From an uncultured Clostridia bacterium (GTDB taxonomy: Bacteria; Bacillota; Clostridia; Christensenellales; Aristaeellaceae): 13,499 nt of DNA. The DNA lies in the NCBI GenBank assembly GCA_937874275.1, contig CALNAU010000049.1, positions 1-13,499 of the forward strand, given 5' to 3'. Within the stretch, counting starts at the first letter, position 1, and every line of letters begins with the position of its first letter. The notes under the pieces were generated by a model, which was given only the letters and a program-made list of their open reading frames with translations, did not search any database and was not told the origin of the DNA. The position numbers and the translations under genes were made by a program. Positions 7,250 through 13,499 of this stretch are shown here, one piece after another.

Positions 7250-7452
7250 GGTGCCCAGATTGCACGAACAAATGGGATTTGACCACATGCCTATAGCGTA
7301 AGTAGACGCGTCAGGCGTGCGGACGAATCTGGTACACAATTGCGTGGGTACTTGGAAACAAATGAGTTTTTGTAATTCAGATATTGCGTACAGCGCACAA
7401 AATGTCATCGGATGACCGAGCACACAACCCATGTTAATAAAACAACGTATGG
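7250..7452. other. Gene-free, AT-richer stretch between the rpsU terminator and the gap promoter
   Basis: About 200 bases, visibly less GC-rich than the surroundings. The open frames here lack a ribosome binding site, or run antisense through rpsU and its terminator. Only short inverted repeats are seen, for example TGCG/CGCA near 7385-7397. I find no recognised RNA or regulator site. Confidence 0.5.
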
Positions 7453-7481
7453 TTGCAGGGGTATGATTTATCGTGTATAAT
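7453..7481 (+). promoter_or_regulatory. Promoter of gap
   Basis: TTGCAG (7453-7458), a 17-nt spacer and a perfect TATAAT (7476-7481) give a leader of about 45 nt that ends in GAGGAGGG before the ATG. No CggR-type repeat operator was recognised. Confidence 0.8.
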
Positions 7482-7533
7482 ATAAAGTGGTGTTGAATGG
7501 CACCGCGATACAGAAATCTCGAGGAGGGTTTTT

Positions 7534-8559
7534 ATGATTAAGGTTGGTATCAACGGTTTCGGTCGCATTGGCGGCCTCGTGCTCAGCTCCGCTTTGGAGC
7601 ATCCCAAGGAGATGCAGGTAGTTGCCATCAACGATCCGTTCGTGGATGTGGACTATATGGCCTACATGATCAAGTATGACTCGGTGCACGGCCGCTTTAA
7701 GGGTGAAATCAGCGCCAACGCCGAAAAGAGCGAGCTGACCATCAACGGCAACGTTATCAAGGTGTACGCCAAGATGAACCCCGAAGAGATTCCGTGGAGC
7801 GAGACCGGCGCCGAGTACATCGCCGAGGCCACCGGCATCTTCACTGACACCCCCAAGGCCAGCGCGCACCTCAAGGGCGGCGCCAAGAAGGTCATCATCA
7901 CCGCGCCCGCCAAGGACAAGGAGACCCCCATGTTCGTCATGGGTGTCAACCACAAGGAATACAAGAAGGACATGACCATCGTGTCCAACGCTTCCTGCAC
8001 CACCAACTGCCTGGCCCCCCTGGCCAAGGTCATCAACGATAAGTACGGCATCAAGGAAGGCCTGATGACCACCGTGCACGCCACCACCGCCACCCAGAAG
8101 ACCGTGGACGGCCCCTCCAAGAAGGATTGGCGCGGCGGCCGCGCGGCCAGCGCCAACATCATCCCCTCCTCCACCGGCGCTGCCAAGGCCGTGGGCGTGG
8201 TGATTCCCGAGCTCAAGGGCAAGCTGACCGGCATGTCCTTCCGAGTGCCCACCATCGATGTATCCGTGGTGGACATGACCTGCACCCTAAAGACCCCCGC
8301 CACCTACGAAGACATCAAGGCCACCATGAAGGCCGCCAGCGAGAGCGAGGAGTGGAAGGGCATCATCGGCTACACCGAGGACGCCGTGGTCTCCAGCGAC
8401 TTCATCCACGACCCCCGCACCTCCATCTTTGACGCCGAAGCCGGCATCATGCTCAATGACACCTTCGTCAAGCTGGTCGCCTGGTACGACAACGAGTGGG
8501 GCTATTCCTGCAAGGTGGTCGACCTCATCCGCCACATGGCCAAGGTGGACGCGAAGTAA
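7534..8559 (+). CDS. gap: Glyceraldehyde-3-phosphate dehydrogenase, phosphorylating
   Basis: It interconverts glyceraldehyde 3-phosphate and 1,3-bisphosphoglycerate with NAD(P) in glycolysis and gluconeogenesis. The 341-residue protein has the Rossmann start VGINGFGRIGG (4-14), the AIND turn whose D34 favours NAD, and the catalytic NASCTTNCLAP (C155). It also has H182 in TTVHATTATQ and the WYDNEWGYSCKVVDL end block. The start follows GAGGAGGG. Codon choice is strikingly biased to C- and G-ending codons (AAG, GCC, ACC, ATC), which fits very high expression. No pgk or tpiA follows. The downstream region is a dense series of hairpins. Confidence 0.98.
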   Translation: MIKVGINGFGRIGGLVLSSALEHPKEMQVVAINDPFVDVDYMAYMIKYDSVHGRFKGEISANAEKSELTINGNVIKVYAKMNPEEIPWSETGAEYIAEATGIFTDTPKASAHLKGGAKKVIITAPAKDKETPMFVMGVNHKEYKKDMTIVSNASCTTNCLAPLAKVINDKYGIKEGLMTTVHATTATQKTVDGPSKKDWRGGRAASANIIPSSTGAAKAVGVVIPELKGKLTGMSFRVPTIDVSVVDMTCTLKTPATYEDIKATMKAASESEEWKGIIGYTEDAVVSSDFIHDPRTSIFDAEAGIMLNDTFVKLVAWYDNEWGYSCKVVDLIRHMAKVDAK

Positions 8560-8593
8560 TTCCGCATCATTGATTTCAAGTTAGATAAATGAA

Positions 8594-8874
8594 GCGCGCC
8601 CCGGCAATCGCCGGGGCGCCAGTCCGTCAAAAAACCTTTGGTTTCTTGACGGGAAGGAACGATGGGCCATCCGCCTCTCACTCCGTTCCCGGGCGGCGGA
8701 TGGCAAGGAAACCCTGGCTCTGCCAGGCCTTCCGCCCCACCGCGCATGTCGCTGGGGCGGATTTCCATCAGAGGGCTCCGCCCTCCGATACCTCCCTGAT
8801 GATACTTCTTTGACAGTCCGAGGCGGGGCTGACAGTTGTCAGCCCCGCCTTCCTGTTGCATAGTTCGCGGAACT
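8594..8874. repeat. Array of consecutive hairpins between convergent genes
   Basis: Eight inverted repeats fill this region. (1) 8596-8605/8610-8619, perfect 10 bp. (2) 8624-8636/8640-8652, 13 bp with one mismatch, including an A6 tract. (3) 8666-8675/8695-8704, 10 bp. (4) 8713-8718/8722-8727, with outer AAGG/CCTT. (5) 8732-8739/8753-8760, 8 bp. (6) 8771-8776/8780-8785, 6 bp. (7) 8821-8834/8837-8850, perfect 14 bp. (8) 8862-8866/8870-8874. None is followed by a clean T-run. No ORF here is convincing. It may be the 3' end of gap, a structured RNA, or a dispersed intergenic element. Stems 1 and 7 probably act as gap and hydrolase 3' barriers. Confidence 0.75.
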
Positions 8875-8878
8875 CGCC

Positions 8879-9742
8879 CTATTCCTCCATCATCCCATAG
8901 AACCGCAGGCAGGCAAGCACGATGTCCACCTGATCCTGCACGCGCCGGCTGAGCGGATACCCCCGGAACGTCTCCACCGTCAGCACGGGGATGCCTGCCA
9001 CTTCGGGCAGCACCGCGTTGAGGCTGTCGGCCACACCGGGGCTCACAAACCCGAACGGGACAGCGCCTAACGCGCCTTCCTCAAAGGCAGTCAACAGCGC
9101 AAAAAACAGGTCTTCTATGCCGTCCAGCGTGGTATAGATGACCTTGTTGCCCAGAAAGTCCCGTCCGGGGGCGAACACGGCTGCTTCATGCAAGTCCAGC
9201 ACCACCACGGGCTGGGCTTTTTCGATGTCCCGCACGATGGCATGGGCCACCTGCATGGCCGCATCCCCCTGCGGATGGCCGGGGTAGGCGCGGTTTAGGT
9301 CCAGCGAGCCCTGTACGGTGCGGCGAGCCGCCTCGCTGCCGGGCTTGTTGGCCTGTGGCAGCACGTACAGTTTGCCCGCGGAAATCCGCATGCCCTTTAG
9401 CATCGTGGCCGCGTACCAGCCCGCCCGCTCATCCCCGTGGGTGCCGGCCAGCACATAGACCACCGGCCCCGGCTTGCCGCTGTCGATGAGGTAGACAGGT
9501 GTCTGCGTCGGCGCTTCCTCCATCAAAAGGTAGGCAGGCTGCGGAACCTCGCCTGATGCGGGGATGCCGTACGCGGCAGCATCCAGCGCGTCAAGGCGAA
9601 CATCATCCGGCGGCTCTACCACCCGCTCCCCCAGGAAAGGGAAAGCCTGCCCCAAATCGGGCACAAAGACCTGCTCAGGCTGCGCATACACCGTTAGTAC
9701 GGCCATCCACAGCGCAAGGGCATACATCGCGATTCGTTTCAC
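8879..9742 (-). CDS. Secreted succinylglutamate desuccinylase/aspartoacylase-type zinc hydrolase
   Basis: From a GTG at 9742 it encodes 287 residues. An in-frame ATG at 9766 has no ribosome binding site, whereas the GTG is 5 nt after GGGAGG and gives a clean signal peptide, MKRIAMYALALWMAVLTVYA, with likely cleavage after VYA (20). The catalytic domain has the zinc motif GTHGDE (H102, E105), the NR pair in LDLNRAYPG (N150-R151), the third ligand in LDLHEA (H185) and a catalytic-type Glu in TVETFRGY (E257). The family deacylates N-acyl amino acids or acts as an M14-like carboxypeptidase; the substrate here is unknown. It is a divergent paralogue of the upstream gene and probably the last gene of the operon. 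Confidence 0.85.
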   Translation of the reverse strand: MKRIAMYALALWMAVLTVYAQPEQVFVPDLGQAFPFLGERVVEPPDDVRLDALDAAAYGIPASGEVPQPAYLLMEEAPTQTPVYLIDSGKPGPVVYVLAGTHGDERAGWYAATMLKGMRISAGKLYVLPQANKPGSEAARRTVQGSLDLNRAYPGHPQGDAAMQVAHAIVRDIEKAQPVVVLDLHEAAVFAPGRDFLGNKVIYTTLDGIEDLFFALLTAFEEGALGAVPFGFVSPGVADSLNAVLPEVAGIPVLTVETFRGYPLSRRVQDQVDIVLACLRFYGMMEE

Positions 9743-9769
9743 CGTCGCCTCCCACGATTCGTGCATGGA

Positions 9770-9812
9770 TAGAAAAAGAGCTTTCTCCGCCGCGAGCGAC
9801 GGAGAAAGCCAT
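9770..9812 (-). terminator. Terminator or attenuator between the two zinc hydrolase genes
   Basis: Arms at 9780-9789 and 9800-9809 (GCTTTCTCCG/CGGAGAAAGC) form a perfect 10-bp stem with a 10-nt loop. On the minus strand it is followed by TCTTTTTCTATCC. It follows the upstream hydrolase stop by about 17 nt and precedes the next start by about 40 nt, so read-through would be needed for the last gene. Confidence 0.75.
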
Positions 9813-9826
9813 TGCTGTTGTTCAAA

Positions 9827-10945
9827 TCAGTTGAGGAAATTGCCTACCGTGCTGGCCATGACTTCCTCGTAGCCCGGCACGTTTTCGATGGTGACCACAT
9901 TGCCCGAGAAATCGCTATAGGCTGTTGTGTAGGACAATATGCCCTGCAGGTGCCGGCCGACGCGCTCCTCGATGGAGTGGCCGTTCTCGTCGTAGGGGAC
10001 GTACAGCATGCCCAGCTTTTCAGCGGCGACATAGAACTTGTCCTTGCCATCCAGCGCCAGCTTCTCATTGGTGGCGCCGCGCAGGCGGCCCTGGGAGGCG
10101 TTGGCGGTTTCCATCAGCAAGGGATAGGTATCCGTATAGTCGCCCAGCTCACGGTGGGTCAAGCCGCGCAGGTTGACGGGCGAGGGCTCCAGCGCCATGG
10201 CGATGCCCAGCATATCCAGCTCAAAGGAGCCGATGGCCGCGATGTCCATTGCCTTTTCATGCGCCACAGTGGCGTGGATGACGGGGTATTCGGGCGACGC
10301 CTCATGCAGGTCGAAGGTAAGGCCAATGTCTTCCTTCTTAATCATCTCGGTGATGGCGTAGCACATCTGCTCCGTCAGGTTGCCGTCGGCACGGCCGGGG
10401 TATCCGCGGTTGAGGTTGCGCGTCTCGCTGCCCGAGAGCTGCTGACCGCTGGAGGCGTGCTCATACACGTCCGGGTCCGGCCACTGATCAATGACGTTGG
10501 TGGCGCGGGAGCCATAGCGGAAGGCACGCTCCTCGCCGGCGGGGTTGGTCAGGTGCAGGTACAGGGGCGCCCCCTCCTGGGAGTCGTTGTGCGTGAAGGC
10601 GGAGTTGTTGGCCCGGGGAATCACGAACAGTTCCCCCGCGGTGACCTTTGCCTTTTCTACCAACACAACGGCGGCGAGGTAGCCCGAAGGCTCGTTGGCG
10701 TGGGTGCCGCCCAATACGAGCACCCTGCCGCCGTCCCCTTCGCCCTTGAGCACATAGATGTCGGTATCCCCGCGCGTGCCCTTGAGCGGCGCGAAGTAGT
10801 CGCTAAGCTTGCGAACCTCCGTCACGCCCTCACCTTGCTTGATGACGTCCGGCTCACGCAGGGACAGGAACAGGCCTCCGGCATATACGCAGATGGCTGC
10901 AGCGGCCAACAGCAGAATGATTGCAGTGATATGATGTCTTTTCAT
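9827..10945 (-). CDS. Membrane-anchored succinylglutamate desuccinylase/aspartoacylase-type zinc hydrolase
   Basis: The 372-residue protein begins MKRHHI followed by a hydrophobic segment (about 7-29) with no obvious cleavage site, so it is probably anchored with the enzyme outside. The domain shows GGTHANEPSG (H82, E85), RNLNRGYPG (N179-R180), FDLHEA (H214) and LMETAN (E279), the expected zinc, substrate-carboxylate and catalytic residues. It is longer than its neighbour through an insert at about residues 115-172 between the first zinc motif and the NR motif. The start is 12 nt after the small membrane protein's stop, with GGGGGAAG as ribosome binding site. An N-deacylase or peptidase role is inferred; the substrate is unknown. 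Confidence 0.87.
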   Translation of the reverse strand: MKRHHITAIILLLAAAAICVYAGGLFLSLREPDVIKQGEGVTEVRKLSDYFAPLKGTRGDTDIYVLKGEGDGGRVLVLGGTHANEPSGYLAAVVLVEKAKVTAGELFVIPRANNSAFTHNDSQEGAPLYLHLTNPAGEERAFRYGSRATNVIDQWPDPDVYEHASSGQQLSGSETRNLNRGYPGRADGNLTEQMCYAITEMIKKEDIGLTFDLHEASPEYPVIHATVAHEKAMDIAAIGSFELDMLGIAMALEPSPVNLRGLTHRELGDYTDTYPLLMETANASQGRLRGATNEKLALDGKDKFYVAAEKLGMLYVPYDENGHSIEERVGRHLQGILSYTTAYSDFSGNVVTIENVPGYEEVMASTVGNFLN

Positions 10946-10957
10946 ACGTCTTCCCCC

Positions 10958-11101
10958 TTACTTAATCATCAGCAGTCGAAGAACAAGGGGAATGATGACC
11001 ATCATGGCGGTAATCTGGTTGACCAGTTTCTTTTCCGTCAGCATGTTCCAGATGACCAACCCCAGCACGAATGCGAGAATAATCAGATAAACGATTGTCA
11101 T
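10958..11101 (-). CDS. 47-residue two-helix membrane protein
   Basis: A short reading frame with a strong GGAAGGAGGG ribosome binding site lies between the permease and hydrolase genes. The product starts MTIVYLIILAFVLGLVIW. It has two hydrophobic helices (about 3-21 and 30-46) joined by a polar turn TEKKLVNQ. The stop is 12 nt before the hydrolase start, and the start is 16 nt after the permease stop, so it fits the operon with normal spacing. I do not recognise a family. Its place next to a DctM-type permease suggests a small accessory subunit, but at 47 residues it is far smaller than the four-helix DctQ subunit of TRAP transporters. Confidence 0.82.
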   Translation of the reverse strand: MTIVYLIILAFVLGLVIWNMLTEKKLVNQITAMMVIIPLVLRLLMIK

Positions 11102-11117
11102 GTAATTCCCTCCTTCC

Positions 11118-12392
11118 TCAAATGTTCAGGAATGTGCCGATTGGCTTGGAGAAGATGATGAACACCAGCGCGTAGATAATCAGGATGAGGATGGGCACCA
11201 GGCTCTTCACCAGGATTTTGGTGTACTTGGGCTCATCCACCACCTGGGCCGCAAAGATACCGGCCAGTGCCGTAGGGGGCACCATATCGCCCACCGCCGC
11301 CAACAGGGAGAGGGCGGCGACGATGATGACCTGGTTGCCGGAAATCATCGCCAGCGTGAAGGGCACGCCCAATACCGACGAAGAACCGAAGGAAGAGATG
11401 GCTCCAAACGCCGGGATGGCCACCGCCATGGCGACGTACAGCCAGGCGTTGGGCAGCGACAGGCTGGCATTAACAATCAGCCCGCGCACACCGGTCAGCG
11501 TCATAATCTGGATGAACATGCCCACGCCCATCAGAATACCCATCACAGGCAGCACGTCCTTCACCGCTTCCTTGCTGGTGGTGAGGATGTTGAACTTCTT
11601 GCCCGTGAACAGGCCGACAAATGCGGCGATGAGGAACATCACCGGGGTTCCGATGTTGGGGAAGGCCGGCAGCACGCTGTCCAGCACCATCAGCAGCAAG
11701 AGCACGATGATGGGGGCGTAAATGCGCATGCCGTAAGTCTTCCGCAGCTCCTTGTCCAGCTTGGGCTCCAGCTGCGAATAATCCAGCTTGCGCACGTACT
11801 TGTAGCCCAGCATCAGCACAAACAGGAAGGCCAGCGGGAAAGTCAGGATGCTCAGCGGCAGCATGAACCCGGCGTAGGGCATGTCGATGCCGCCGCAGAT
11901 GATCATGGCCGGGATGTTGGTGGGCGGCGCGATCATGCCCAGCAGGCCGCCCATGGCGATGATGGCGCCCGCGCTGACCTTGGGGATGCCCATCAAAATG
12001 AGGATGGGCGCCATGATGCTGCCGGCCGACAGCACGGAGGCCGTGGACGAGCCGGTAATCATGCCGGGGAACATAATCACCAGCATAATCAGAATCAGCA
12101 GCAGCGCCGGCACCTTGTGGAACTTCTCGATAATCAGGGAGCTCAGCGCGTCCAGGGCGCCTGATTTCTCCACCACTTTCATAAACACCATGGCCGTCGC
12201 GATGGTCAAAATGGTGTCGATGTAGGAGAATGTGCCCTCCACCAGGTGGCGCAGGGGCACCCCCTGCCCTCCCACCAGCGCGCCCACAACGGAGGCGGCC
12301 AGCATCGCCACGCTGACGGGCAGCTTGGCGGCAAAGCAGCCAACCATGAATGTGCCCACCATGGCGATAAAGATAATCAGCTCTATGCTCAT
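11118..12392 (-). CDS. DctM-type TRAP transporter large permease (IT superfamily)
   Basis: The 424-residue polytopic membrane protein has about 11-13 helices. It carries the DctM marks FPGMITGSSTASVLSAGS and GGLLGMIAPPTNIPAMI in the first half, and the matching FGAISSFGSSSVLG and AAVGDMVPPTALAG in the second half. The tandem S/T and PPT motifs are the substrate and sodium site of the fold. The length is typical of DctM (about 425). Known TRAP systems take up carboxylates with a periplasmic DctP and a small DctQ; neither is recognisable here. The DUF6305 protein upstream may take the binding role. The ATG follows GGAAGGAGTGA. Confidence 0.87.
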   Translation of the reverse strand: MSIELIIFIAMVGTFMVGCFAAKLPVSVAMLAASVVGALVGGQGVPLRHLVEGTFSYIDTILTIATAMVFMKVVEKSGALDALSSLIIEKFHKVPALLLILIMLVIMFPGMITGSSTASVLSAGSIMAPILILMGIPKVSAGAIIAMGGLLGMIAPPTNIPAMIICGGIDMPYAGFMLPLSILTFPLAFLFVLMLGYKYVRKLDYSQLEPKLDKELRKTYGMRIYAPIIVLLLLMVLDSVLPAFPNIGTPVMFLIAAFVGLFTGKKFNILTTSKEAVKDVLPVMGILMGVGMFIQIMTLTGVRGLIVNASLSLPNAWLYVAMAVAIPAFGAISSFGSSSVLGVPFTLAMISGNQVIIVAALSLLAAVGDMVPPTALAGIFAAQVVDEPKYTKILVKSLVPILILIIYALVFIIFSKPIGTFLNI

Positions 12393-12410
12393 ACAATCAC
12401 TCCTTCCAGG

Positions 12411-12442
12411 AAGAAGAGGCGCAACCCCGCGGCTGCGCCTCT
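12411..12442 (-). other. Hairpin between the DUF6305 gene and the permease gene
   Basis: AGAGGCGCA (12415-12423) pairs with TGCGCCTCT (12434-12442) over a 10-nt loop. On the minus strand it begins 6 nt after the DUF6305 stop and is followed by TCTTCC, a weak U-tract. It is likely to cause partial termination or to protect the upstream mRNA, so that the secreted protein is made in excess of the permease. Confidence 0.65.
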
Positions 12443-12447
12443 CGTAA

Positions 12448-13032
12448 TTACTTCAGGATCTCTTTGAGGGCCGCGGCGCCATCGCTCTTCTTGGCGATGT
12501 AGGTCATGGGCACGCCGTACTTCTCGCCCAGGGTATCAAACAGTTTGTCCGTGGTGTTCGCTTCCTCCACCACGATGGCAGCCTTGGCGGCGGCGATGAT
12601 GGGCTCGATGAACTTGTCGGACAGCTCGCCCCGGCGGGCAGCGCCGCCGATGTGCATGGCGATGATCGGGATTTCTTTCTCGGTGGCATACTTCACAACG
12701 TTTTCAAGCCTCACCAGCTCCTGATCGGCATCGATGCCGGCCGCGCCCAGGCCCTTGGAGCTGCCGCCGATGACGATGATGATGGCGCCCACTTCTTCAG
12801 GCATGGTCTCGGGGGTGAGCAGGGCGTCTTCGGTGTAGTTCTCCACCTTGTTCATTTTAAGCATGGCTTTGACCATCTGGAAGTCGGCACTCTGGCCGGC
12901 AGAGGTCAACACATAGGGGCCGGTTGCGGTGAAGGCTTCTTCAGTGGCGGCAGGGGCGGCGGTTTCCGTCGCAAAGGCGGTAATGCTCATCATGCAGACA
13001 AGCGCCAGCAACAGGGAAATGAATTTGCGCAT
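12448..13032 (-). CDS. Secreted DUF6305-like protein
   Basis: The 194-residue precursor has a signal peptide MRKFISLLLALVCMMSITAFA with cleavage after AFA, and an Ala/Thr/Glu-rich linker to about residue 36. A single alpha/beta domain follows: GPYVLTSAGQSADFQMVKAMLKM, then IIIVIGGSSKGLGAAGI, then IPIIAMHIGGAARRGELSDKFIEPI, then a last strand ending near KEILK. I recall this as DUF6305, a family of unknown function, but could not confirm it. The GGSSKG and HIGG loops suggest a ligand or anion site. As first gene of the operon, directly before a DctM-type permease, it could be a solute-binding protein. The ribosome binding site is AGGAAGGA. Confidence 0.75.
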   Translation of the reverse strand: MRKFISLLLALVCMMSITAFATETAAPAATEEAFTATGPYVLTSAGQSADFQMVKAMLKMNKVENYTEDALLTPETMPEEVGAIIIVIGGSSKGLGAAGIDADQELVRLENVVKYATEKEIPIIAMHIGGAARRGELSDKFIEPIIAAAKAAIVVEEANTTDKLFDTLGEKYGVPMTYIAKKSDGAAALKEILK

Positions 13033-13316
13033 GGTAATCTTCCTTCCTTTTTAGAGATTGTATGTACTGCCGGCGGCGTGCGCCGGAGAATACCATAATA
13101 GGGCGTGGTTGTTTCGTGGATGAGGAGCGCTGCTTCGGGGGATCACCTTGTGTCCGGAGCCGCCGTGGGGCACCATGACACGATGGCGTGATTGCGGGGT
13201 GCCCTCATGCATCCATGCATATTTTGTGAAACCCTTGTCTGAGCGCTCCGCTTGTATCATCGCGTCCATCGCGCACGGATAGCGCGTCACAGAATATGCA
13301 CCATCTCACAATTTAC
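13033..13316 (-). promoter_or_regulatory. Long structured leader of the DUF6305-permease-hydrolase operon
   Basis: About 284 nt separate the predicted start site from the ATG. Inverted repeats: 13216-13229/13287-13300 (14 bp, one C-A mismatch) enclosing a 57-nt segment that holds further short GC stems; 13120-13125/13203-13208 (6 bp); 13168-13174/13198-13204 (7 bp) with an inner CACG/CGTG stem (13179-13182/13187-13190); and 13070-13075/13081-13086 (6 bp). An open frame on this strand (13051-13290) has low-complexity, unlikely composition and no ribosome binding site. No known riboswitch core was recognised. A cis-regulatory RNA is inferred. Confidence 0.5.
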
Positions 13317-13322
13317 ATACCA

Positions 13323-13351
13323 ATCATACCATAGAACCCGCAACTCTTCAA
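13323..13351 (-). promoter_or_regulatory. Promoter of the DUF6305-permease-hydrolase operon
   Basis: On the minus strand TTGAAG (13351-13346), a 17-nt spacer and TATGAT (13328-13323) predict a start near 13316. The -35 overlaps the U-tract of the preceding gene's terminator. Confidence 0.65.
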
Positions 13352-13392
13352 GAAAACAATGACAGCGCCCAGGGTGTACATTGGACGCTGTC
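13350..13392 (-). terminator. Intrinsic terminator of the gene at the right edge
   Basis: GACAGCG (13361-13367) pairs with CGCTGTC (13386-13392), and CCA/TGG continues the stem after one mismatch. On the minus strand it is followed by ATTGTTTTCTT. It lies about 25 nt after the stop at 13417. Confidence 0.75.
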
Positions 13393-13416
13393 TGATATAT
13401 ACCGGGCGGAATTTAT

Positions 13417-13499
13417 TTACTGCATCGTAAAATCATACAGCGCTTCCGCCAACCGGATGGACAGCAGGCTCACCCGGTCGCGCCGCGCGGTGCTGCAGC
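13417..13499 (-). CDS. C-terminal end of an unrecognised protein, cut by window edge
   Basis: The last 26 codons read CSTARRDRVSLLSIRLAEALYDFTMQ and then TAA. GC-rich third positions, an amphipathic helical pattern and an intrinsic terminator about 25 nt after the stop support a real gene end. It is too short to assign to a family. Confidence 0.65.
   Translation of the reverse strand, partial: CSTARRDRVSLLSIRLAEALYDFTMQ

Noticed and set aside
7151..7432. Minus-strand open frame of 93 codons between rpsU and gap
   Set aside because: It runs antisense through the rpsU terminator and coding sequence and has no ribosome binding site or recognisable domain.
8594..8874. CRISPR array
   Set aside because: The stems differ in sequence and there are no repeated units with regular spacers.
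9812..11158. Plus-strand open frame of 448 codons opposite the zinc hydrolase and the small membrane protein
   Set aside because: It is antisense to the hydrolase, whose zinc and catalytic residues are intact, and has no good ribosome binding site.
11470..12396. Minus-strand open frame of 308 codons overlapping the permease gene
   Set aside because: It is a +1 shadow of the permease with His/Arg/Gly-rich composition; the permease frame has the DctM motifs.
13051..13290. Minus-strand open frame of 79 codons in the operon leader
   Set aside because: No ribosome binding site, unlikely composition, and it overlaps the strong inverted repeats; it is better explained as structured leader.

Overview
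The window reads as chromosomal DNA of a GC-rich, anaerobe-like Firmicute, probably in Clostridia. Strong GGAGG-type ribosome binding sites, sigma-A-like promoters and a 57-residue bS21 suggest this. A Christensenellales or Oscillospirales affiliation is a guess from overall flavour only. No insertion sequence, tRNA, rRNA, CRISPR array or phage gene was recognised.

Left part (1-6887). The N-terminal half of an ATP-type phosphoenolpyruvate carboxykinase (minus) faces away from a cobalamin adenosyltransferase gene (plus), whose start codon lies in the arm of a long hairpin. A likely plus-strand operon follows: radC, a membrane-anchored YdcF/DUF218 protein, and an Imm5-like putative immunity protein with no toxin beside it. 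A type I L-asparaginase and argG are read on the minus strand, each with its own near-consensus promoter. argG is divergent from an EamA-family (DMT) permease, and an 8-bp dyad lies between their promoters.

Middle part (6888-8878). rpsU starts at GTG and ends in a clear intrinsic terminator. The strongly biased gap gene (GAPDH) comes next. Between gap and the convergent next gene lies about 280 bp made almost entirely of back-to-back hairpins.

Right part (8879-13499, minus strand). The transcript appears to start near 13316 and has a leader of about 280 nt rich in inverted repeats. It then encodes a secreted DUF6305-like protein, a DctM-type (TRAP/IT superfamily) permease, a 47-residue two-helix membrane protein, and two exported or membrane-anchored zinc hydrolases of the succinylglutamate desuccinylase/aspartoacylase (M14-like) fold. 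Two internal hairpins probably set the dose of the parts. The gene set suggests cleavage of an acylated or amidated substrate outside the membrane, coupled to uptake of a product. The substrate is unknown, and no DctP or DctQ gene is visible. This unit, with its structured leader, is the best candidate here for an undescribed system. The window ends in the last 26 codons of an unrecognised minus-strand gene.
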